Shown here: positions 17,190 through 25,939 of the stretch, in pieces
How positions within the stretch are numbered: the first letter of the stretch is position 1
Layout: each line of letters opens with the position of its first letter
Origin: Ralstonia sp. NFACC01
GTDB taxonomy: Bacteria; Pseudomonadota; Gammaproteobacteria; Burkholderiales; Burkholderiaceae
NCBI RefSeq assembly: GCF_900115545.1
Contig: NZ_FOWV01000002.1
Location: 496,001 to 560,000, forward strand
Direction: 5' to 3'
DNA length: 64,000 bases
Made by a program: the position numbers and the translations under genes
Notes under the pieces: generated by a model
The model's input: only the letters and a program-made list of their open reading frames with translations
The model's database searches: none
Told to the model about the DNA's origin: nothing

Positions 17190-17909
17190 TCAGGCCTGGG
17201 CGTTTTGCACCACGTAGAACTTGGCGACGCGCTCCGTGCTGAGCCATCCGATGGCGGTGCCCTGCGGCACGAAGATGGCATCGCCCGCACTCACGGACAG
17301 CACGCTGCCATCCGGGCCAGCGAACTGCACACCGCCATCGAGCACGTACATGAACTCGTTGACCGGATGCGTGCGCACGATGCGGTGATAGGGCGTTGAG
17401 TCCCAGGTGCCGGCGCGGTATTGCGTTGGCTCGTCGGTGAAGACGTTGTCGCTGCGGCACTGCGGAACCGGCCCGATCAGGACTTCCGGCGCCGGGCCGC
17501 CCGAGGGTTTGAAGTCCGCATCCGCGTGCAGCGGGATGAGCGCCGGCGTGGTCGGTGTGTTGATGACAGCAGCGCAGAACACGAATCGAACGCCCGTGGC
17601 AGCCTCGATGCGCACGGCCGTGCCGGATGCGATGACCGCGCCCGCGCCCGGGCCGATCACGTGCGGTGCCGAGCCCGGCGCCGTGAGCGTCAACTCACCC
17701 TCCACGACGGTGAGCGTCTCGGTATGGGGAAAGCTCGCGACATCCCGTTCGCCGACAAAGCTCGCCCGGCCGGCGCTCATCGCGTTGGGCCCTTCCCAGG
17801 CAATCTCCCGTTCTTGCGCGAAGGGGTCGTCGGGGCCCAGGGCGGCAGGCCGGAACGCGGTTGAGATTGGGGCGCCGTCGGCGCGATGCAGCATCAGGGC
17901 GGTTGTCAT
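17190..17909 (-). CDS. Bicupin (DUF861-like cupin) protein
   Basis: A 239-residue protein with two cupin barrels: the first around HTETLTVVEGELTLTAPG, the second around HPVNEFMYVLDGGVQF, then GDAIFVPQGTAIGW. It lacks the full set of His ligands of the (S)-ureidoglycine aminohydrolase group it resembles, so activity and metal are uncertain. Cupins of this kind often accompany FAD amine oxidases in catabolic clusters. Start at 17909 is supported by GAGGA about 9 nt upstream. It is followed by the FAD enzyme and preceded by an Lrp-type regulator. Confidence 0.75.
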   Translation of the reverse strand: MTTALMLHRADGAPISTAFRPAALGPDDPFAQEREIAWEGPNAMSAGRASFVGERDVASFPHTETLTVVEGELTLTAPGSAPHVIGPGAGAVIASGTAVRIEAATGVRFVFCAAVINTPTTPALIPLHADADFKPSGGPAPEVLIGPVPQCRSDNVFTDEPTQYRAGTWDSTPYHRIVRTHPVNEFMYVLDGGVQFAGPDGSVLSVSAGDAIFVPQGTAIGWLSTERVAKFYVVQNAQA

Positions 17910-17958
17910 GCAGGGTTGGTCCTCACCGCATCCAGCAGTGGACTCGGTTTCGAGGGCG

Positions 17959-18453
17959 TCAGCGTTGGTTGGGAAAGAGCCGTTCGATCGGACAGTGCGT
18001 TTTGATGAACGGCGATTTGATGACGATGTAGCTGAAATATTTGGCAATGCCGATGTTGCGCTCCAGCAGGTCTTCAATCACTTCCTGGTAGTGATTGACG
18101 CCGCGCGTGATGAAGCGCAACAGGTAGTCGTAGCCGCCGGACAGCAGGTGGCATTCGAGCACCTCGTCCACCTCACGGATGGCCGCTTCGAAACGCACGA
18201 AGGTTTCGCGGTGGTGGTCCGAGAGCGTGACCTCGGTGAAGACGGTCAGCGTATCGCCCAGCTTTTCGAGGCGGATGTGCGCGCCATAGCCAGAGATGTA
18301 ACCCGCCTGCTCCAGGCGCTTGACACGGATCAGGCATGGGCTGGGCGACAAGCCCACGGCATCGGCCAGGTCCACGTTCGTCATGCGTCCGTTCTTCTGC
18401 AGTTGGGCGAGGATGCGCAGGTCCAGACGATCGATCTTGAGGGCTTCGGTCAT
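17959..18453 (-). CDS. Lrp/AsnC-family transcriptional regulator
   Basis: A 164-residue regulator: N-terminal helix-turn-helix (LDLRILAQLQKNGRMTNVDLADAVGLSPSPCLIRVKRLE) and a RAM ligand-binding domain (FTEVTLSDHHRETFVRFEAAI through LLSGGYDYLLRF). Family members sense amino acids and usually control a neighbouring amino-acid catabolic gene. It lies between the cupin/FAD genes and the aminotransferase, all on the minus strand, so it is the likely local controller. Length is normal. Confidence 0.92.
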   Translation of the reverse strand: MTEALKIDRLDLRILAQLQKNGRMTNVDLADAVGLSPSPCLIRVKRLEQAGYISGYGAHIRLEKLGDTLTVFTEVTLSDHHRETFVRFEAAIREVDEVLECHLLSGGYDYLLRFITRGVNHYQEVIEDLLERNIGIAKYFSYIVIKSPFIKTHCPIERLFPNQR

Positions 18454-18544
18454 GGCAGGGGCGAAGGCGTGGAAGATAGATCCGATTCTGCGGCAGCCAG
18501 CGTCTCTTGTGTCAGCTTGTTGCGGCGTGTTGCCACCAGTTGCA

Positions 18545-19945
18545 TCAGGCGAGCGCGGCGCGCACGGCCGGAATGGCCAGCACGTCGTCGAGCGTCTTTT
18601 TCAGGCGCGTGAAGAGCTGCGCGAACTCGTCTTCGGTGTAGGTCAGCGCGGGCGCAAAGCCCAGGATGTTGTCGCCAAACGCCCGGAACACGAGGCCGTT
18701 GTCATAGGCAGCCGAGGCAATCAGATTGGGCAGGCCAAGCGCAGCGTCAAAGCCGCGCTTGGTGGCTTTGTCGCTTACGAGTTCCAGGGCGCCCAGCAGG
18801 CCGCGGTGGCGTGAGTCGCCCACCAGGGGGTGCGCAAGCAGTCCGTCCAGCCCCGCCGCAAAACTCGCCCCACCGCGCAGGCCATTGGCGAGGATGCCGC
18901 CTTCTTCGTACAGGCGCAGCACTTCCAGCGCCACCGCGGCGCAGACTGGGTGGGCCGAATATGTGGCACCGTGGCCGATGGGCACGCCGGCGGGCGCGCC
19001 GTCGGCAATGCCAGCGTAGATCTGGTCGGAAATCAGCGTCGCCCCCATCGGTACATAGCCCGCCGTGAGCCCCTTCGCCATCGTCATGATGTCGGGGTCG
19101 ACGCCTTCGGCATCGCAGGCAAACATGGGGCCGGTGCGGCCAAAGCCGGTGATGACCTCATCGACCACGAACAGGATGTCCAGCTCGCGGGCGGCGTCGC
19201 GCATGGCTTTGAGCCAACCCTTGGGTGGCACGATCACGCCACCCGAGCCCTGGATCGGCTCGCAGAAGAAAGCCGCGACGTTGTCTGCGCCCAAGTCCCC
19301 CACCTTGGCGCGCAACGCCGCCACCGACGCCGCGATGATGCCCTGCGCATCCGCCGGGTTGGCCGCACGGTATGGGTTGGGCGAGGGGATGTAGTGCTGC
19401 GTCGGCAGCGGCAAGTCGAAATCGCGATGGAACGCCGGCAGTGCCGTCAGCCCCGCGCCCGTGGACGACGAGCCGTGGTATCCGCGCTCCAGCGAAATGA
19501 AATGCTTCTTCGTCGGCTTGCCGACAGCATTGAAGTACTGGACGATAAAACGCACCGCCGCGTCGACCGCCTCAGAGCCGCCGAGCGTGAGATAGACGTG
19601 ATTGAGCGAGCGCGGCGTGATCTGCACGAGCTTGTCGGCCAGGCGGATGGCGGGCTCGCTGCTGAAATGGAAGTAGCCCGTGGCGTAGGGCAGGCGGCGC
19701 ATCTGCTCGGCGGCAGCCTGTACCACGCTCTCCTGGCCATAGCCGACGTTGACGCACCAGAGGCCCGCAAAGGCATCGAGCAGTTCGTTGCCGTGCGCAT
19801 CGGTCAGCCATGAACCGTGTCCGGATGTCAGCACGATCGGCCCGCGTTGCTCGTGGGTACGCCAGGATGCGACCGGGTGGATCAGGTGTGCGCGGTCGAT
19901 GGCGTCAAGCGAGGCAAGCTGCGGCAGATCGGTGAGCTGGGTCAT
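18545..19945 (-). CDS. Class III (omega) aminotransferase, PLP-dependent
   Basis: A 466-residue fold-type I aminotransferase. Motifs: GHGSWLTDAHGNELLDAFAGLWCVNVGYG, a Tyr-rich YATGYFHFSS segment, FFCEPIQGSGGVIVPP, FVVDEVITGFGRTG (PLP-binding Asp) and TMAKGLTAGYVPMG with the Schiff-base Lys. The sequence is typical of omega-amino acid:pyruvate or diamine transaminases. Start at 19945 (MTQLTDLP) is chosen by alignment to family N-termini; the open frame reaches 20071. It is the upstream gene of the minus-strand run with the Lrp regulator. Confidence 0.9.
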   Translation of the reverse strand: MTQLTDLPQLASLDAIDRAHLIHPVASWRTHEQRGPIVLTSGHGSWLTDAHGNELLDAFAGLWCVNVGYGQESVVQAAAEQMRRLPYATGYFHFSSEPAIRLADKLVQITPRSLNHVYLTLGGSEAVDAAVRFIVQYFNAVGKPTKKHFISLERGYHGSSSTGAGLTALPAFHRDFDLPLPTQHYIPSPNPYRAANPADAQGIIAASVAALRAKVGDLGADNVAAFFCEPIQGSGGVIVPPKGWLKAMRDAARELDILFVVDEVITGFGRTGPMFACDAEGVDPDIMTMAKGLTAGYVPMGATLISDQIYAGIADGAPAGVPIGHGATYSAHPVCAAVALEVLRLYEEGGILANGLRGGASFAAGLDGLLAHPLVGDSRHRGLLGALELVSDKATKRGFDAALGLPNLIASAAYDNGLVFRAFGDNILGFAPALTYTEDEFAQLFTRLKKTLDDVLAIPAVRAALA

Positions 19946-20158
19946 GGCAGAGTCCGTACGGGCAGTGAAGGCAATCAATGGACTCAAGAGTAGGCCGAGC
20001 ACTCGCAGCCTTGGTGCTGCTTTGCAGGCAGGAAACGCAGTGTGCTGCTGTTGTTTGGGCAGCCGCAGCACATCGTGCCGAGCGTGGTTTGGAGCCTTAT
20101 TTCGGCAGTCACGAACGCGATCTTGGTCTTCTCGGTGATTGAAATATCCGGGCGCTCG

Positions 20159-20197
20159 CTAAAAAAGAAAAGCTCGCAGACATTGCTGCCTGCGAGC
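20159..20197 (-). terminator. Rho-independent terminator of the PLP dehydratase gene
   Basis: On the minus strand an 8-bp stem (arms at 20190-20197 and 20172-20179, GCTCGCAG/CTGCGAGC, 10-nt loop) is followed by TTTTCTTTTTT. It lies 42 nt past the dehydratase stop at 20239 and isolates that gene from the aminotransferase. Confidence 0.82.
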
Positions 20198-20238
20198 CAC
20201 GGCTCCCCGAGTCGGATGTGGAGCATCCTGCCTAGAAA

Positions 20239-21207
20239 TCATGCCGGCCGGTATATATCGGCAAGGTCGGATAGATCCCAGTTTCCGCCACTCAATACAG
20301 CACACACTTTTTCATTCGCCCGGACTTTGACGGCGCCGGCCAACAAGGCTCCCACACCGATTGAGGCAGCCGGTTCGGCAATCAGTTTTGCGTCTTTGGC
20401 AAGAACACGCATGCCGGCAATGATGTGCTCGTCTTCCACCAGGACGATCTCGTCCACATATCTTTCAATAATGGGATACGGGTTTTCGCCTGGAACGCTG
20501 ATCCTCAAACCATCGGCAACGGTATTTGCCAAAGGAAGCGATGTGCGTTGTTTGTTGAGCCTGCTGTGATGGTACTTGGGGGTCAAGGCAGGCTCAGCGC
20601 CCACGACACGGACCCACGGCTTCGTTTCCTTGATGGCGGTCGCGATTCCGGAAACAAGGCCGCCGCCGCCCATCGGGATGATCACAGTTTCCACGTCTTC
20701 CAGATCCTCCAGTATTTCGCAGCCGATCGTTCCCTGCCCCGCCATTACAAGAGGATCTTCAAATGCGTGGACTACCGCGTACTTCATTTCCTGGGCAATC
20801 TCATGCACTTTCTTCCACCTGGCAGCGGTGTCGCCATCGAAGAGGATGACCTCTGCGCCGAGGGCCTTCGTATTCTCGATCTTGATTTTTGGTGTGGTAA
20901 CGGGAAGGACCAGAAATGCCTTCACGCCCAGCATTCTTGCGGCATAGGCGAGCCCTTGCGCATGATTGCCAGAAGATGTCGCGATGATGCCGTTGGTAAT
21001 CTCTTCCCTTGACAGGGAAAAGGCCTTATTCAAGGCGCCTCGAATCTTGAACGCCCCAGTAATTTGGAGCATTTCAGGTTTGAGATAAAGCTCGCAGCCG
21101 ACGGCCTTCTCAATCTTTTCCGCACGCAGTAAGGGCGTATGCCTGATGTGGGGTCTCAGCCGCTCTCGAGCTTCCAGAATGTCCTGAAGAGTAGGGTAGT
21201 TGCGCAC
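20239..21207 (-). CDS. PLP-dependent threonine/serine dehydratase-like protein (EutB-like)
   Basis: A 322-residue fold-type II PLP enzyme: EMLQITGAFKIRGALNKA contains the Schiff-base Lys, SSGNHAQGLAYAA the substrate loop, and PMGGGGLVSGIA the PLP-phosphate glycine loop; no regulatory ACT domain. GTG at 21207 is preferred to an in-frame TTG at 21234 because it follows the stop of an upstream cyclodeaminase remnant by 10 nt with AGGG in between, whereas the TTG lies inside that remnant. Base composition is clearly lower in GC than in flanking genes, suggesting acquisition. The pairing with a cyclodeaminase resembles eutBC of (hydroxy)ectoine use, but other such pairs exist. Confidence 0.85.
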   Translation of the reverse strand: MRNYPTLQDILEARERLRPHIRHTPLLRAEKIEKAVGCELYLKPEMLQITGAFKIRGALNKAFSLSREEITNGIIATSSGNHAQGLAYAARMLGVKAFLVLPVTTPKIKIENTKALGAEVILFDGDTAARWKKVHEIAQEMKYAVVHAFEDPLVMAGQGTIGCEILEDLEDVETVIIPMGGGGLVSGIATAIKETKPWVRVVGAEPALTPKYHHSRLNKQRTSLPLANTVADGLRISVPGENPYPIIERYVDEIVLVEDEHIIAGMRVLAKDAKLIAEPAASIGVGALLAGAVKVRANEKVCAVLSGGNWDLSDLADIYRPA

Positions 21208-21217
21208 GTGAAATGCC

Positions 21218-21415
21218 CTAGCCGATGAATTCAAAGAAAGTGCCGACGCTGCGTGCTATTGCGTTCTGATAGATCTTCGTCGAAGTCGTATTGTCTTGAA
21301 TGGCCATGCCAGTGGAGTCGAAGATCGTTATTTCGTCATCGCGCTCCCTTCCTGGCTTCTTGCCGAGCACGATTTCGCCGATCTCTGCGCGGATGCGGTC
21401 TTTGGTCGTGATGTG
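21218..21415 (-). pseudogene. 3' remnant of an ornithine cyclodeaminase / EutC-like gene
   Basis: Reading the minus strand toward TAG at 21218-21220 gives a clear C-terminus of the ornithine cyclodeaminase/mu-crystallin family: [17 protein letters not shown], then [16 protein letters not shown], then a normal-looking end FFEFIG. Only about 60-70 residues remain of roughly 320, and no start codon or N-terminal domain precedes it; upstream the frame meets the stop of the hydroxyacid dehydrogenase at 21476. The left (5') boundary is approximate. It is translationally adjacent to the dehydratase, marking a truncated two-gene module. Confidence 0.75.
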
Positions 21416-21475
21416 TTGGCTGCTGTTGTGAGGGCACCGGTAGACATCGTGCCGCGCATGCTCTCCCGCCTCATT

Positions 21476-22426
21476 TCAATAGCCGCGCGAGCGATCCACC
21501 AGCCCGACCATGGGTTCACCGGCCGTGAAGCGGCGCAGGTTGTCGATGACCACTGCTGCTGCGGAAAGCGGCTGCGTCATGCTGGCAATGTGCGGCGTGA
21601 TGTGGATGCGTGGGTGGTGCCAGAACGCATGGCCGGCGGGCAACGGCTCGGGGTCGGTCACGTCAAGCATGGCTTCGCTGAGCTGGCCACTATCGAGTGC
21701 TGCGATCAAGTCGTCGTTCACTAGCTGCGGACCGCGGCCAACATGCACCAGCGCGGCCCCTTGTGGGAGCTGCGCAAACAACGCTGCGTTGAGCACGCCG
21801 CGCGTGGCATCGGTCAACGGCATCAGGCAGATGAGGATGTCGGTGCGCGCCAGGAACGCCGCCAGTTCCTCCTGCCCGGCAAAGCACTGCACGCCGTCGA
21901 CTGCATGGCGCGATCGGCTCCAGCCCGCGCAGTCGAAACCGAAATCCTGCAACTGCGCCAGCACGGCTTGCCCCAGCGAACCGAGCCCCAGCACACCAAT
22001 GCGGCGTTCATTGGCGGGCCGCACCGGCAGCGGACGCCACTGCTCCGCCTGCTGCTGGCGGCGGTATGCAGGAATGTCGCGGTGCAGGCTCAGCACGGCA
22101 TGCGTGACGTACTCGACCATGCCGCGCACGATGCCGGGCTCCACCATGCGCACCACGGGCAGCGTGGGGGGGAGCGCCGCAAAGTTGAATTGATCGACCC
22201 CGGCACCCGAGGAGAACAGCACCTCCAGGTGGGGGAAGTGCGTAGCGATATCGGCCGGCGGCTCCCAAGCCGCAAGAAAACGCACCCGCAGCGGATCACC
22301 AATGTCGGGCCAGATGCGAAAGTCGATGTCCGGTGCGCGCTGGCGGAATACCTCCGCCCATTGCCGGCCGCGAACAGGGTCGGACTTGTAGAGGAACGTG
22401 GTGGTCACGATGAGCGGTCGGCGCAA
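21476..22426 (-). CDS. ghrA: D-2-hydroxyacid dehydrogenase, glyoxylate/hydroxypyruvate reductase A type
   Basis: A 316-residue NAD(P)H-dependent reductase of 2-keto acids. GVLGLGSLGQAVLAQLQ is the nucleotide-binding motif; HVGRGPQLV gives the substrate Arg, DVTDPEPLP the catalytic Glu region and HPRIHITPHIAS the catalytic His. N-terminal TTTFLYKSDPVRGRQW matches GhrA relatives. The frame starts with TTG at 22426; no strong Shine-Dalgarno is visible, and a GTG 6 codons later is possible. It lies 10 nt after the acetyltransferase stop, so is likely co-transcribed with it. Confidence 0.87.
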   Translation of the reverse strand: MRRPLIVTTTFLYKSDPVRGRQWAEVFRQRAPDIDFRIWPDIGDPLRVRFLAAWEPPADIATHFPHLEVLFSSGAGVDQFNFAALPPTLPVVRMVEPGIVRGMVEYVTHAVLSLHRDIPAYRRQQQAEQWRPLPVRPANERRIGVLGLGSLGQAVLAQLQDFGFDCAGWSRSRHAVDGVQCFAGQEELAAFLARTDILICLMPLTDATRGVLNAALFAQLPQGAALVHVGRGPQLVNDDLIAALDSGQLSEAMLDVTDPEPLPAGHAFWHHPRIHITPHIASMTQPLSAAAVVIDNLRRFTAGEPMVGLVDRSRGY

Positions 22427-22436
22427 TGTTCGAGGC

Positions 22437-23324
22437 TTAACCCATGGCCTGGGTCACGATGGCAAACAGCGCGGGCGCGCCGGGTGGTGTGGTCAGCGGC
22501 TCGCCGCGCACCATGGTAGTGGGCGCATCCACGCGCAGCAGGCCGATGCTTTCCAGCCATTCGGCCAGGCCGCTGTCGAAATCGATGTCGATGCGTGTGA
22601 AATGGCCGGCATTGACACCCGCCAGATGCGCGATCAGCGCTTTGGCGCTTTCGGCATCCGGGGCGATCACCGGGCCGATGACATGGCCGCGACCGAATCG
22701 GCGCAGCATGGCGAAGCCGCGCGCCTCGCCGTCGTCGTCCAGCACGACGCAGGCATCTGCGCTGGCGAGCAGATCGTCGATCAATGCGTCGCGCGGCATG
22801 CCCCGCGCCTGGGCGTCGAGCCGGCGCAAATCCTCAGATTCATTGAGCCCGGCGGGGCGCAGGCGCCAGCCGGCGGGCAGGGCGATCAACGGCGTGGGTT
22901 GCGCAATGCCCTGGTGCTGGCGGATCTCGCCGGTGCGCACGAAGCCCAGTCGTTCATACAAGCCACGCCCTTCGGCGGTGGCATGTAGCAGCACGGTGTG
23001 GTTGTCCAGGCCATCGAGCAGCGCGCTCATCAGCCGATGGCCGATGCGCCGGCCCTGGCATGCCGGCGTCACGATGACCAGCCCGATGCTGGCGTGCCGC
23101 GGCCCCCAGCGCCAACGTTGCGCAGTGGCGATGATCTCCCCGTCGCGCTCGGCGACGATGCCTTCGGCATGCACAAAACTCTGCGCCCAGTCGGCCGGGC
23201 GGTGCGGCCAGCGCTGCTCTTCCGACAGGGCATGTGCCTGGGGCAGATCGTCGGCAGTCATGGGGCGCAGTACCACACCGTCGTCGGCGGGAAGATTCTG
23301 GGCAGGTACGGACGAGGAAGACAT
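22437..23324 (-). CDS. Tandem GNAT-family N-acetyltransferase
   Basis: A 295-residue protein with two GNAT units. The first (residues about 18-145) has the acetyl-CoA loop VIVTPACQGRRIGHRLMSALL and YERLGFVRTGE; the second (from about 165) is divergent, with a weaker core (ARGFAMLRRFGRGHVIGPV). This matches tandem GNAT proteins in which one half is catalytic. Start at 23324 (MSSSSVPAQ) has AAGGAA about 7 nt upstream; an upstream in-frame extension to 23420 is rejected. The substrate is unknown. It is divergent from the aldehyde dehydrogenase gene. Confidence 0.8.
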   Translation of the reverse strand: MSSSSVPAQNLPADDGVVLRPMTADDLPQAHALSEEQRWPHRPADWAQSFVHAEGIVAERDGEIIATAQRWRWGPRHASIGLVIVTPACQGRRIGHRLMSALLDGLDNHTVLLHATAEGRGLYERLGFVRTGEIRQHQGIAQPTPLIALPAGWRLRPAGLNESEDLRRLDAQARGMPRDALIDDLLASADACVVLDDDGEARGFAMLRRFGRGHVIGPVIAPDAESAKALIAHLAGVNAGHFTRIDIDFDSGLAEWLESIGLLRVDAPTTMVRGEPLTTPPGAPALFAIVTQAMG

Positions 23325-23565
23325 GGGAGGTTCCTTCCGGCGAAGGATGAAGGTGGCACCGGCACTTATCTTGGACGACATCGCAGCGCGGAGCCAGAGC
23401 GAATTCGGGTTTGCCCGCAATTTGCAAGCATCGTCTGTCGAGGGTGTCGGTTTCGCAATTCGATGCGGTAGCGCCCGCGGTTACGAACACAAATGCCGAG
23501 CCTTCCTGCCTAGCATCAATGACCTCATCTCGATATGGGTGCCGGGCTCCGGCGCCCCCAAATTC

Positions 23566-25047
23566 GTGGCCACTTTCGACCCTCAGACCATCCGTGTGCC
23601 CGCTGGCCATTTCATCGGCGGCAGGCTCGTCACAGATACAGGTCGCATCACCGTGCGGCGCCCCTCCGATAACGCAGTGCATGCAGAACTGCCGCTGGCT
23701 GACGCATCCACCGTGGATGCTGCCGTGCAAGACGCCTGGCGCGCCTGGCGCACGACGGACTGGGCGCGCCGCGCCCCACGCGATCGGGCGCGTGTGCTGC
23801 GCCGCTGGGCCGATCTGATCGACGCCGACGTGGCGCACATGGCGCCGCTTGAAGCGGTGTGCTCCACCCGCCCGCTGCGCGATGCGGCGGCGTGGGACGT
23901 GCCATTCACCGCCGAAGGACTGCGTTTCTTTGCCGAATACGCCGACAAGCTCGGCGGCGACGTGGCGGCCACCCGGCACGACAACCTGGGGATGGTGGTG
24001 GCCGAACCCTATGGCGTGGTCGGCGCAATCACACCGTGGAATTTCCCGCTGGTGATGGTCTCGTGGAAGGTCGGTGCGGCGCTGGCAGCCGGCAACGCTG
24101 TCGTGCTCAAACCATCCGAGCTGACGCCGTATTCCGCCATCCGACTTGCAGAACTGGCCATCGAAGCCGGCGTGCCGCCGGGCCTGTTCAACGTGGTGCA
24201 GGGCGATGGCCGCACCACCGGCGACGCACTCACGCGCCACCCGTTGATCTCCAAGATGACCTTTACCGGCTCAACGCGCACGGGCTCCGCCATCATGGCG
24301 ACCTGTGCGTCGCATGGTCCGAAGCCCGTCACGCTGGAGTTGGGCGGCAAGAGCCCGCAGCTCGTGTTTGACGATGCGCCCGATATCGACCGGCTGGCAG
24401 GCATTGTCGCGGGCGCCATCACCGGCAACGCTGGGCAAGTGTGCGTGGCTGGCTCGCGCCTGATCGTGCAGCGGCACATTGCCCAGGCATTGATCGAGCG
24501 CATTACCGCACGCTTTGCCGCTCTGCGGCCTGGCGCCACCTGGGATGACACGGCCACGCTGCCGCCGATCATCTCGCAAGCCCAGGCGGGGCGCATTCTC
24601 GACATCGTGGAGCGTGCGCGCGATGCCGGCGCGCAAGTGCGCTGCGGCGGCGGCCTGTTTGGCGACGGGCCTGGCGGGGCGTATTTCCAGCCCACGCTGC
24701 TCGAAGGCGTGCGCGCCGACAGCCCGGCCGTGCAGGAAGAAATCTTCGGCCCCGTGCTGACAGTGCAGACCTTCGACGATGAAGAGGAAGGTCTGGCACT
24801 CGCGGCGCACGAACACTACGGCCTGGCCGCCGGGGTACACACCGCAGACATCGGACGCGCGCTGCGAGCCATGCGTGGCATCGCGGCGGGCACGGTCTGG
24901 ATCAACCGCTATGGGCGCAGCGCAGATTTCGTGATTCCCACGGGCGGCTATCACCAATCGGGTATCGGCAAGGATCTGGGCCGGCAAGCCGTGGAGGCCA
25001 ACCTGCGCTTCAAAAGTGTGCTGATCGATTTTGCTGCGACGCACTAG
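23566..25047 (+). CDS. NAD(P)-dependent aldehyde dehydrogenase
   Basis: A protein of about 493 residues of the ALDH superfamily: GAITPWNFPLVMVSWKVG, FTGSTRTGSAIM, LELGGKSPQLVFDDA (general-base Glu) and GNAGQVCVAGSRL (catalytic Cys), then EEIFGPVLTV. Likely oxidises an amino-aldehyde to the acid in the surrounding amine-catabolic region. The start is uncertain: the frame is open far upstream over the opposite-strand GNAT gene. GTG 23566 gives normal family length; GTG 23539 and 23596 are alternatives, and none has a clear Shine-Dalgarno. Confidence 0.85.
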   Translation: MATFDPQTIRVPAGHFIGGRLVTDTGRITVRRPSDNAVHAELPLADASTVDAAVQDAWRAWRTTDWARRAPRDRARVLRRWADLIDADVAHMAPLEAVCSTRPLRDAAAWDVPFTAEGLRFFAEYADKLGGDVAATRHDNLGMVVAEPYGVVGAITPWNFPLVMVSWKVGAALAAGNAVVLKPSELTPYSAIRLAELAIEAGVPPGLFNVVQGDGRTTGDALTRHPLISKMTFTGSTRTGSAIMATCASHGPKPVTLELGGKSPQLVFDDAPDIDRLAGIVAGAITGNAGQVCVAGSRLIVQRHIAQALIERITARFAALRPGATWDDTATLPPIISQAQAGRILDIVERARDAGAQVRCGGGLFGDGPGGAYFQPTLLEGVRADSPAVQEEIFGPVLTVQTFDDEEEGLALAAHEHYGLAAGVHTADIGRALRAMRGIAAGTVWINRYGRSADFVIPTGGYHQSGIGKDLGRQAVEANLRFKSVLIDFAATH

Positions 25048-25208
25048 CGTGCCTCGGCGGTGCGTGCGGCACGCCGGCGGTGCAGACCGCATGGCATGCC
25101 GCGAGTGCCATCGGAAACAGCAGCTTTCTCACGTGAGACGGCGCATTTCCCTACAACCGTTGCGAGTCTGCGTGCTTCAATGATTTCGTCATAACCGTGC
25201 TGCAAAGA

Positions 25209-25222
25209 CTGCATAAATGCAG
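25209..25222. promoter_or_regulatory. Short inverted repeat upstream of the HAD/FAD/ABC transporter operon
   Basis: CTGCAT (25209-25214) and ATGCAG (25217-25222) flank AA, 29 nt upstream of the dehalogenase start, in the 204-nt gap after the aldehyde dehydrogenase gene. It may be an operator for the long downstream operon, but short repeats of this size occur by chance. Confidence 0.3.
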
Positions 25223-25251
25223 CGACCTTCAGGACCTTAGGACTTCAGACC

Positions 25252-25917
25252 ATGACTTTCCGCCCCAAGTACATCACCTTTGACTGCTATGGCACGCTCA
25301 CGCGGTTTCGCATGGGCGAGATGACGCGCGAGCTGTTTGCCGATCGCATTCCGGCCGAGCAGATGGAACAGTTCATTGCCGACTTCACGGCCTACCGCTT
25401 CGATGAGGTGCTGGGCGCCTGGCAACCATACGAGGTGGTACTGAAGAACGCCGTGCGCCGCCTGTGCAAGAAATGGAAGATCCAGTACTTCGACACCGAC
25501 GGTCAGGCCTATTACGATGCCGTGCCGACTTGGGACCCGCATGCTGACGTGCCGGCAGGTCTTGCCAAGGTCGCCAAGGAAATCCCGCTGGTGATCCTGT
25601 CCAACGCAGACGACGCGCAGATCCAGAAGAACGTGGCGATGCTCGGTGCGCCGTTCCACCGCGTGTACACCGCGCAGCAGGCCCAGGCCTACAAGCCGCG
25701 CCTGAAGGCCTTTGAATACATGTTCGATTCTTTGGGCTGCAACCCGGAAGACGTGCTGCACGTGTCGTCCAGCCTGCGCTACGACCTGATGTCGGCCGAT
25801 GACCTCGGCATCGTCAACAAGGTGTTCGTCAACCGCGGCCACGGCCCGGGCAATCCGGCGTACCGTTACACCGAGATTCAGGACATCAGCGGTCTACCCG
25901 GTGTTGTCGGCCTTTAA
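25252..25917 (+). CDS. Haloacid dehalogenase type II (HAD superfamily)
   Basis: A 221-residue HAD enzyme. Motif I FDCYGTLTRF has the dehalogenase-type D-x-Y-G-T; VILSNADDAQI supplies motif II, QAYKPRLKAFEYMF the catalytic Lys, and VLHVSSSLRYDLMSADDLG motif IV. By family it hydrolyses L-2-haloacids or acts as a HAD phosphatase-like enzyme; in this catabolic setting the true substrate is open. It is the first gene of a plus-strand series and lies 22 nt before the FAD oxidoreductase start. It is a distant paralogue of the HAD gene at 13917. Confidence 0.88.
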   Translation: MTFRPKYITFDCYGTLTRFRMGEMTRELFADRIPAEQMEQFIADFTAYRFDEVLGAWQPYEVVLKNAVRRLCKKWKIQYFDTDGQAYYDAVPTWDPHADVPAGLAKVAKEIPLVILSNADDAQIQKNVAMLGAPFHRVYTAQQAQAYKPRLKAFEYMFDSLGCNPEDVLHVSSSLRYDLMSADDLGIVNKVFVNRGHGPGNPAYRYTEIQDISGLPGVVGL

Positions 25918-25939
25918 GCAGAGTCTCTATCGCCCCCAC

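Noticed and set aside
13917-25047. Complete ectoine/hydroxyectoine degradation cluster
   Set aside because: M20 hydrolase, Lrp regulator, class III aminotransferase, dehydratase and aldehyde dehydrogenase recall it, but ectoine hydrolase (DoeA), EutA and an ectoine transporter are not seen and the cyclodeaminase is broken.
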